A DNA stretch of 64,000 nucleotides from NCBI GenBank assembly GCA_049511415.1, contig JBEKYC010000029.1:13305-77304 (forward strand). Reading direction: 5' to 3'. Source of the stretch: Bog-159 sp049511415 (lineage in GTDB: Bacteria; Acidobacteriota; Terriglobia; Bryobacterales; Bryobacteraceae). Under the pieces are notes generated by a model that saw only the letters and a list, made by a program, of their open reading frames with translations, made no database searches and had not been told where the DNA came from. The stretch's first letter is position 1. The number at the start of each line of letters is the position of its first letter. Shown here in pieces: positions 58,353-64,000 of this stretch. A program made the position numbers and the translations under genes.

Positions 58353-58375
58353 CTCGAGTGGGGCAGGCCCTCCGA

Positions 58376-59146
58376 TTACTTGTCGTCCTCTTTGGGCGGC
58401 TTGGGCCGCAGGGGATCGAAGTACGGCTCGATGCGCGCGGGCTGGCCGGGTTGCATGTGAACGCACTCGGCGGGCGGCGGATCGTCGGCGGGCCATTCCT
58501 TCACGGATTGGCCTTTATATAGGCGGGCGAAGGGTTTGGGCGGCTCGCCTTGGACGGGAGTCCAGAGTACCTCGTAATACTTGGGAAGTTTGAATTCCTT
58601 TTTCGGGTCCGGCCGTAGCATTTCCTCGGCGGTGGCCCACTGTTCATCGCCTTTCTGCGCCACGCGTTCCGGCGCGCGCGCGCGAGCGGGCGCTGCGGAT
58701 GCCTCCACCGCCTTCGCCCCTCCCTGCCGGCGCTCCGCCCGGATCCGATCCAAATCGTTGTAAAGCCGGAAAAGGTCTCGCCGCAAACGGCCCTGCACGC
58801 GCGTGATGCGGTCGTAAGGCCCGGCGCACTCGCTGGCCGGCTTGTCCCCGTTCTCGATCAACGTGCCCGCTTCGATCAACTCCGCGCGCAGCATCTTCCA
58901 CTTGACTGCCGCCAGCTGGTCCACCAGATCCTGCTCCCGCGGACCCTCCGGCAGGTACGCCGCCAGTAGCTTATCCCGCAGCCGATCGAACGCCGCCCGA
59001 TCTTCTCGCGGCAATATCAGGGTCGCGGCGAACAGCCCGTCCCGCAGCCCGTTCATGCTGCAAACCGCCTTTCCCTCCGTGCTGGTCGGGCCAGTCGATT
59101 TCTCCGCGTTCGACTGATTGGCCGCTAGTTGTTTTTCACTGATCAT
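58376..59146 (-). CDS. Acidobacterial hypothetical protein ('KSTGP..EGK' family)
   Basis: The 256-residue protein begins 'SEKQLAANQSNAEKSTGPTS' then TEGKAVCSMNGLRDGLFA. This matches a large uncharacterised family in Acidobacteria and Planctomycetes that starts with 'NxxNAxKSTGPxTxEGKxxSxxNALxHGL'. A helical region rich in charged residues follows (~50-150), then a disordered Pro/Lys-rich tail ('RPKPPKEDDK'). The ATG at 59146 starts the motif. Members are often found near repeats and accessory DNA. Role unknown. Confidence 0.65.
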   Translation of the reverse strand: MISEKQLAANQSNAEKSTGPTSTEGKAVCSMNGLRDGLFAATLILPREDRAAFDRLRDKLLAAYLPEGPREQDLVDQLAAVKWKMLRAELIEAGTLIENGDKPASECAGPYDRITRVQGRLRRDLFRLYNDLDRIRAERRQGGAKAVEASAAPARARAPERVAQKGDEQWATAEEMLRPDPKKEFKLPKYYEVLWTPVQGEPPKPFARLYKGQSVKEWPADDPPPAECVHMQPGQPARIEPYFDPLRPKPPKEDDK

Positions 59147-59411
59147 AGATGCCCGCTTCGACCCTAGCACTGCATGGCAGCCTCGTCATGCGCTCGAAGT
59201 GGCTTAGGTGCTTGAGAAATCAGGGGCCAGATTCTTGGCTCGCGGCGTGATCGCCTGCCGGCGGCTAACGCACGAAGCCCGGTCTACCCCGATTGGATCG
59301 GGGACGCGGCAGAATGGATCGGGACCTCCCCGCGCCGCACAGTCGACTGTGAACCGGAATCCTGCGCACAGCCGGCGGCCCGCGCTGTGTATTACTATAT
59401 GTATATACGAG

Positions 59412-59726
59412 TTGCGTTACGAATGGGATGAAACGAAGAATCTACGTAACCAACGAAAACATGGTGGAATCTCGTTTGAACTTGCGGCGCTGGTCTTTGA
59501 CGACGAGCGCTGCTTGGTCCACGCGGAGCGCATCGACGAAAGGACCGCGGAGCAGCGATGGCATGCCATCGGCGCAGCTCGCATAGATCCCGCCGCGGAA
59601 GCTGTGCTGCTGGTTGTTCATGTGTATAGGGAGGACTATCGTGGCGAAGAAATCATCCGTATCATCTCGGCCCGCGCGGCTGAAAATCATGAAATCCGAA
59701 GATATTGGGAACCGGCAATGGACTGA
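59412..59726 (+). CDS. brnT: BrnT-family toxin
   Basis: About 104 residues of the BrnT ribonuclease toxin family (RelE-like fold): 'RYEWDETKNLRNQRKHGGIS', 'FELAALVFDDE', 'RWHAIGAARI', 'AVLLVVHVYRED' and 'EEIIRIISARAAENHEIRRY'. All conserved stretches are present. The TTG at 59412 was chosen because the family begins 'xxxFEWDxxKxxxNxxKHG' and no ATG lies in this frame near it. It overlaps the BrnA gene by 38 bp, the usual order toxin then antitoxin. Confidence 0.88.
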   Translation: MRYEWDETKNLRNQRKHGGISFELAALVFDDERCLVHAERIDERTAEQRWHAIGAARIDPAAEAVLLVVHVYREDYRGEEIIRIISARAAENHEIRRYWEPAMD

Positions 59727-60003
59727 AGCCGAGCGCCGGGTCTTGCGGCGTCTGGCCAGGCGTCAGGCGCTTGGCGACGACTCGCGTGTCGACACGCATG
59801 ACATGCCGCGGCTGACCGATGAACAACTGGCAAATATGGTCCGGCTCCGCGATGCCCGGCCCCCAAAAGTGGCGGTGAGCGTCCGCCTGGACGCGCAGGT
59901 TATTGAATGGTTGCGCTCTAAAGGCGAAGGCCACCTGACACGCATAAACGACATCCTCACGAATCTGATGGAGGCGGAGCGGCGCCTGCGGCCAGATCGG
60001 TAG
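59689..60003 (+). CDS. brnA: BrnA-family antitoxin
   Basis: The 104-residue antitoxin ends with the BrnA signature 'RLTDEQLANMVRLRDARPPK', 'VAVSVRLDAQVIEWLRSKGE' and 'GHLTRINDILTNLMEAERRL', a ribbon-helix-helix DNA-binding domain that neutralises BrnT and represses the operon. Both ATG 59689 and an upstream GTG (59641) are possible starts. Module intact and probably active. Confidence 0.87.
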   Translation: MKSEDIGNRQWTEAERRVLRRLARRQALGDDSRVDTHDMPRLTDEQLANMVRLRDARPPKVAVSVRLDAQVIEWLRSKGEGHLTRINDILTNLMEAERRLRPDR

Positions 60004-60046
60004 AGCAGTTACCGCCTTGCGGGCAAAAAGCCACCCGGGTCGGCGC

Positions 60047-60730
60047 TCATGCGGCCCCGGGTTGTCCGAACTCCCTGGCCGCGTCGAGCACTTGCTGTAT
60101 CTCTCCCTCGCGGAGCAGGTCAAGCGGCCGCCTGCCGCCCAGCCGCGTATTCGGGTTGATGAAAAACACGTTCTGCATCCATTCATCGTGGCTGTCGAGG
60201 GCGTGCAGCACCTGCTCCAGCCCCGGTACAGTCCCGCGGTCCGTGAATTGCCAGGCCGGAAACACATACCCGCGCTTGCGAAACGTAAGCCCGGCCAGTT
60301 GCCTGCGCGCGCGCCGCTTGTTTACGGCCTGCGGGGTGATGTCCAGATACTCGGCTACTTCCTCGGTCTTGAAGACCCCTCCGTTTTGTTCGATGAGGCG
60401 GGCCTTGGCATCCAAGCCATCCAGAAAAGCGCGCGCCAGTGGATCCGACTTCTGGATCTGTTCCAGGACCTCAGCGCTCCGCATGGCGCGGAACATGGCG
60501 TGCCAATTGTCCGAAGCCCCCGCGGCGTCGGACAAGGCCGCTTCGGAGAGATCCATCAGCTCCAGAACCAGATTTACGGCCTTCTCCGCCCATTCCCGCT
60601 TAGTGGGAGCTTCGCCCTCGATTCGTTGCCGGAGCCGCACAATCCACTCCGGCGTTTCCTGCGGCTCATCCGTGGCGGGCGGCCGCAGCGCGGCGCGGCC
60701 AGCCTTGGCGGCGGCTCTCTTGGCGGGCAT
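60047..60730 (-). CDS. HTH protein with MbcA/ParS (DUF2384)-like C-terminus
   Basis: The 227-residue protein has a basic N-terminus, a helical middle, a helix-turn-helix at ~120-145 ('TEEVAEYLDITPQAVNKRRA') and a C-terminal segment 'VFFINPNTRLGGRRPLDLLR' plus EGEIQQVLDAA. The last part resembles the toxin-binding domain of Xre/MbcA/ParS antitoxins ('NxxLGGxxPxxLL...'). The usual RES-domain toxin is not next to it. It may be an orphan antitoxin or a regulator of the adjacent Roco gene, whose stop lies 188 bp away on the same strand upstream. Confidence 0.6.
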   Translation of the reverse strand: MPAKRAAAKAGRAALRPPATDEPQETPEWIVRLRQRIEGEAPTKREWAEKAVNLVLELMDLSEAALSDAAGASDNWHAMFRAMRSAEVLEQIQKSDPLARAFLDGLDAKARLIEQNGGVFKTEEVAEYLDITPQAVNKRRARRQLAGLTFRKRGYVFPAWQFTDRGTVPGLEQVLHALDSHDEWMQNVFFINPNTRLGGRRPLDLLREGEIQQVLDAAREFGQPGAA

Positions 60731-60918
60731 ACCTAGGCATTACACGCCGAGACTGGGCCAAGATCAATACTTGATAAACTTAAGAAACTTCGACAACCAC
60801 CAAAATTCCTACCGCGAGAACCTGTTTCCGCGGCGATTCCCGACCCCCTGGTGCGCGAGTTCGGGCGTGACAGCCGTCGCTGACGGTCAACGTAACTTTC
60901 GGCTGTCCTCGACGCTCG

Positions 60919-63900
60919 CTACCATCCCAGCTTGTCAAGCTGGTCGCGGAACTTGAGCTTCAGGTCTTCGATACTGGTGTACTTGGTGCGGAAGTGACCA
61001 AGCTGATCCAGCTTTTTCTGAAACGCCCACAGAGAATTGAAATCTTCCTCGCGCGCGTTGCCGATCTTGACCTCGGCATCCTTGAAAAAAGTGTAAATGC
61101 TCGGTCTGCCGCTTGCCCGGAACTGCCGGTGTGCGACCTCGAACTCTTCGTCGGTGAACTTCCCGGTCTTGGTGAAGAACAGGCACACGAAGATATCGCA
61201 GTTACGAACCGCCTTGTTGTACTCGTCCTGCAAGCGAGTTTCGGACATGGCGTCCAGAAAATTTTCCCATCGCACGATCTCCAGATACAGCCCTTTTTCG
61301 CGGAGCTGGTCGTTCTGCTGGCGAAAGTACAGGTCGAATGCATCCCGGTCTTCCCGCAGTTCGGCGGAGGAAGCGAGAAAGATCCGGTACGTGCGAGGGG
61401 TCGCCGCGACCGGCTCCTTCTTTCCCCAGTCGGGCAACTGCTCCACGCGGATGCCATCCAACAGCTCCAGCACGTCCACGTCCTCATAACTTCGTGGGCA
61501 TTCCACCCTCAAGCGTCCATCCTCTTTACGCCGGAGCAGGATCTTCTGCGAGAAGAACTCGGGCACGGGCGCCGTGCGGCACTGTTTGCAGTTGCAGGGG
61601 ATGAGCTTATCCACCTTGGCGCGCAGGCCGGGGATGGAGTCATTCAAGGCATCCAGATCCGCGGCAATCACGCTGAGGAGCGCTTTGCGTTCCGGCCCAC
61701 GGCCGCGCAGTTCGATCTCGCTTCCATTTGCCAACAGCTCCACCAGCACCGCGCTGCTTTCGATTTGAAACAGCACGCCGGTAACCCAGGCAAGATTCGG
61801 GTCGAGAAATCGATGCAGCCTGACCGTCAGGCGGCTGATGATGCCTGTGGGTAGAAAGTCATAACGATAACGCAGCACCAGATCCGCGGGCTGCCCCCAG
61901 TCAGCCAGCTCAGTGGGTTTCGCAGGCGGCAACAACTGCGGCGCGAGCCACTCCGGCGGCCTTCTTTCTCGCAGCTCATAGCAGAGTTCGAAGCGTTGCA
62001 TCAGCGCCAGCAACTCGGGATGCATGTCGGCGTACACGGAATCCCGCCAGAGCCGTTCACAATCGGCGGCGTTGAAGCGGCCAAGCTGCGCCTTCACGGT
62101 TTCGTCGTCGAGGATCCGGAACACGGCTTCCGTGGCCCACTGATTCTGCAGGATGACCGTGCGCGCCAGCAAAGGATCATCCTGAAAGTGCAGGAACACG
62201 CCCAGGTCGTGCAGGTACCGGCTCAGGTGCAACGCCCTGGATCGATCGAACTCCAGGTGCCGGCCGTAGATCTGGAAATACTCCTGTTGCGGGATGTGCG
62301 GGACCTCGCGCGCGCGGGCCTCGATCTCTTCCCGGACCTTGATCCAGCGGGCGGGCAGTTGCTCGCCGATGTGGCTAAGTTGGGCGGCGTAAAACTCAAT
62401 GCCGTCGCGCAGTTTTTCGGCTGAGTCGCCCTGCTCCAGATTACCGGCATAGAGGTCCTTCACGTTGTCGTAACGGCCCTTGATGCCGCCGATGTCGATG
62501 GCCTTGCTGCGGCCGGCCTTCTCGTTCTGAAAGATCAACACCGGGCTGCGCCCGCCAAATACGTCGACCAGCTCCAGCCAATACCGGAACCCCGGGTCGG
62601 ATGCCGACTTGTAGTCTTTGCGGGTGTCATCGACCAGCAAATAGAGCGAGCGGCGGGTGAGAAAGAACTGGTGAGTGGCGTGGTAGATTTCCTGTCCCCC
62701 GAAGTCCCACACGTTCAGGCGGAAGCGCCGTCCGTTCCCCAGCCTGAATTCGTGCTGGTGAATCGAAATGCCTTTGGTGCTCTCCTTCTCCGTGGGCAGC
62801 GGCTGGCCGGGTTGGTACAGACGCCGTAGTAAGCTGGTTTTGCCCGCCCCTCCCTCACCCAGGATCAGCATCTTGGCTTCATACAAATGGTCTAGCTCGC
62901 CCAGCGCCTTCTCGCGGAAGCAGTTGAGGATGGCGTCGTTGCCCTGCTTCACGATTTCTGGAGGAGGATTGATAAGCGGGCAGTCTCCAACGTAGATGCC
63001 CCGACCCCTGAACGACTCTGAACTCCATAGCACCGGGCAACCACGGGCGATCAGCGGGACTAATGCGGAGAGGTCCGTGACTTGCGTGCGCGATGTATCA
63101 AGCGTGTCCAGCACAGGAAGGCCCGCAAGCGGGCCCACATCGCTGACCTGTGTGCGCGAGACGTTCAGCGTTCGCAGCGCAGGCAGGCTAGCGAGCGGCC
63201 TCAGGTCGATGACCGGCGTGCTGGAGAGATCAAGTTCCCACAGCGCACACAGCCCTGCCAGAGGCGACAGGTCAGCAACCTGCGTACCTGAGACGTTCAG
63301 CATTTGCAGCGCGCGGAACGCGAGAGCCGGAAGTTGGTCGACGGGCGTGCGAGAGACATCCAGAATCCTTAGCGCAGCCAGGCCGGCCAGCGGCGCCAAA
63401 TCGGTGACCGGCATATCCGATGCCGTCAGCATCTGCAGCGCGGAAAGGCCTGCTAAAGGAGCCAGGCTGGTTACCTTCGTGCGCGAGACACTGAGCGTTT
63501 GTAGCGCAGACAGGCCCGCCAGCGGCGACAGGTCGGTAACCTGCACGCGCGAGGCATAAAGCGTTCGCAGCGCAGACAGGCCCGCCAACGTCGCCAGGTC
63601 GGCCACCGTTGAGCCTGAGAGATTAAGCGTTTGCAACGCAGACACGTCGGCCAGGGGCGCCAGATCGGTCACCGGCGTGTGCGAGACATCAAGCGTTTGT
63701 AACGCAGAAAGGCCGGCGAGCGGCCTCAGGTCCGTGACCGCAGTTTGGGAGACATTAAGCCTTTGCAGCGCAGAAAGGCCGGCCAGAGGCCTCAGGTCCG
63801 CGACAGGCGTGCGTGAGACATCAAGCATTTGCAGCCCAGAAAGGCCAGCCAGCGGCGTCAGGTCGGCGGCTCGTGAGCCTGCCACGACTAGCATCTGCAG

Positions 63901-64000
63901 TGCGCACAACCCAGCGAGCGCCTCCAAGTCATTGACCGGCGCGTTCGAGACATCAAGGGTTTGTAACGCAGAAAGGCCGGCGAGCGGACTCAGCTCCGTG
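60919..64000 (-). CDS. LRR-Roc-COR protein with C-terminal TIR/DUF4062-like domain (5' end outside window)
   Basis: At least 1027 residues are visible and the frame is open to the window edge. Order: 14 leucine-rich repeats of 22 residues (~63.07-64.0 kb), a Roc GTPase, a COR domain and a C-terminal alpha/beta domain. Roc motifs: P-loop 'LGEGGAGKTSLL' (~62.83-62.86 kb), G3 'DFGGQEIYHATHQFF', G4-like 'FQNEKAGR'. COR: 'YFQIYGRHLEFDRSRALHLS', with a Cys cluster 'CNCKQCRTAP'. The last ~155 residues ('YRIFLASSAELREDRDAFDL', 'EFEVAHRQF') resemble TIR/DUF4062 effector domains. Bacterial Roco proteins are STAND-like switches; this one may trigger NAD depletion or signalling on ligand sensing by the LRRs (inference). 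Confidence 0.85.
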   Translation of the reverse strand, partial: TELSPLAGLSALQTLDVSNAPVNDLEALAGLCALQMLVVAGSRAADLTPLAGLSGLQMLDVSRTPVADLRPLAGLSALQRLNVSQTAVTDLRPLAGLSALQTLDVSHTPVTDLAPLADVSALQTLNLSGSTVADLATLAGLSALRTLYASRVQVTDLSPLAGLSALQTLSVSRTKVTSLAPLAGLSALQMLTASDMPVTDLAPLAGLAALRILDVSRTPVDQLPALAFRALQMLNVSGTQVADLSPLAGLCALWELDLSSTPVIDLRPLASLPALRTLNVSRTQVSDVGPLAGLPVLDTLDTSRTQVTDLSALVPLIARGCPVLWSSESFRGRGIYVGDCPLINPPPEIVKQGNDAILNCFREKALGELDHLYEAKMLILGEGGAGKTSLLRRLYQPGQPLPTEKESTKGISIHQHEFRLGNGRRFRLNVWDFGGQEIYHATHQFFLTRRSLYLLVDDTRKDYKSASDPGFRYWLELVDVFGGRSPVLIFQNEKAGRSKAIDIGGIKGRYDNVKDLYAGNLEQGDSAEKLRDGIEFYAAQLSHIGEQLPARWIKVREEIEARAREVPHIPQQEYFQIYGRHLEFDRSRALHLSRYLHDLGVFLHFQDDPLLARTVILQNQWATEAVFRILDDETVKAQLGRFNAADCERLWRDSVYADMHPELLALMQRFELCYELRERRPPEWLAPQLLPPAKPTELADWGQPADLVLRYRYDFLPTGIISRLTVRLHRFLDPNLAWVTGVLFQIESSAVLVELLANGSEIELRGRGPERKALLSVIAADLDALNDSIPGLRAKVDKLIPCNCKQCRTAPVPEFFSQKILLRRKEDGRLRVECPRSYEDVDVLELLDGIRVEQLPDWGKKEPVAATPRTYRIFLASSAELREDRDAFDLYFRQQNDQLREKGLYLEIVRWENFLDAMSETRLQDEYNKAVRNCDIFVCLFFTKTGKFTDEEFEVAHRQFRASGRPSIYTFFKDAEVKIGNAREEDFNSLWAFQKKLDQLGHFRTKYTSIEDLKLKFRDQLDKLGW
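63070..64000 (-). repeat. 66-bp coding tandem repeats (leucine-rich repeats)
   Basis: Fourteen consecutive units encode the pattern LxPLAGLxALxxLxVSxTxVxD, 22 residues each; unit 11 is one residue short. The conserved 'PLAGLSAL' part is highly similar at DNA level, so copy number can change by recombination. The array runs out of the window, so the full number is unknown. Confidence 0.85.

Noticed and set aside
63070..64000. Regular 66-bp repeats considered as a CRISPR array
   Set aside because: The repeats are adjacent with no unique spacers, are in frame and encode leucine-rich repeats of the Roco protein.

Overview
The window looks like a piece of a high-GC Acidobacteriota chromosome, most likely a Bryobacterales/Solibacter-type organism. 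The evidence is two tandem secreted proteins carrying the TIGR03437 'Solibacter' domain, an ADOP-type FtsX/MacB permease, GloVer-repeat secreted proteins, a Ser/Thr kinase-TPR protein, and the short intergenic repeats typical of such genomes. This assignment rests on family content only; no rRNA or marker gene is present. I saw no tRNA, rRNA or CRISPR array.

Layout. 0-5.9 kb: the end of a GloVer-repeat/IPT secreted protein, then a serine recombinase gene preceded by a 58-bp nested dyad that covers its start codon. Next is a minus-strand operon of ECF sigma factor, zinc-finger anti-sigma factor, unknown protein and TPR-CHAT protein. The CHAT domain stops before its catalytic residues, right beside the recombinase gene. 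A collapsed second GloVer gene follows. 5.8-12.3 kb: Ser/Thr kinase-TPR protein with a small exported protein, and a fused indolepyruvate:ferredoxin oxidoreductase. 12.3-22 kb: an intergenic region with TTCA-loop hairpins and a CopG-like antitoxin fragment, rhamnulokinase, an ankyrin protein, a MerR regulator, a DUF169 protein, a TldD/PmbA (TldE) protease pair with two small genes, and a frameshifted membrane-protein pseudogene. 22-31 kb: ADOP permease, Maf, IscU-like scaffold, Nudix hydrolase, CvpA, the TIGR03437 pair and a SnoaL-like protein.

31-44.7 kb is one compact eight-gene minus-strand operon. In transcription order it encodes DUF4159, a VWA/GATase1-like membrane protein, a legumain/caspase-type (clan CD) protease, a TPR-gluzincin protease, a MoxR ATPase, DUF58, a BatA-like VWA protein and a DUF4175-like Q-rich membrane protein. 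It reads as a MoxR/VWA cell-envelope complex with two built-in proteases. A 30-bp-arm inverted repeat lies between MoxR and DUF58.

44.8-59 kb: a decayed DUF433/DUF5615 toxin-antitoxin pair, a PQQ-type dehydrogenase with a seven-haem cytochrome c, and a group linked to cyclic-di-GMP (PilZ protein, AAA ATPase, HD-GYP-GAF-GGDEF protein) followed by two orphan DppB/DppC-like permeases. A sarcosine-oxidase-like flavoenzyme, a GT9-like protein, a quinone oxidoreductase and an orphan histidine kinase come next. 59.4-64 kb is an accessory end: an intact BrnT/BrnA module, an HTH protein with an MbcA/ParS-like tail, and a large LRR-Roc-COR protein ending in a TIR/DUF4062-like domain. That last protein looks like an NLR-style immune or cell-suicide protein, and its 5' end lies outside the window.
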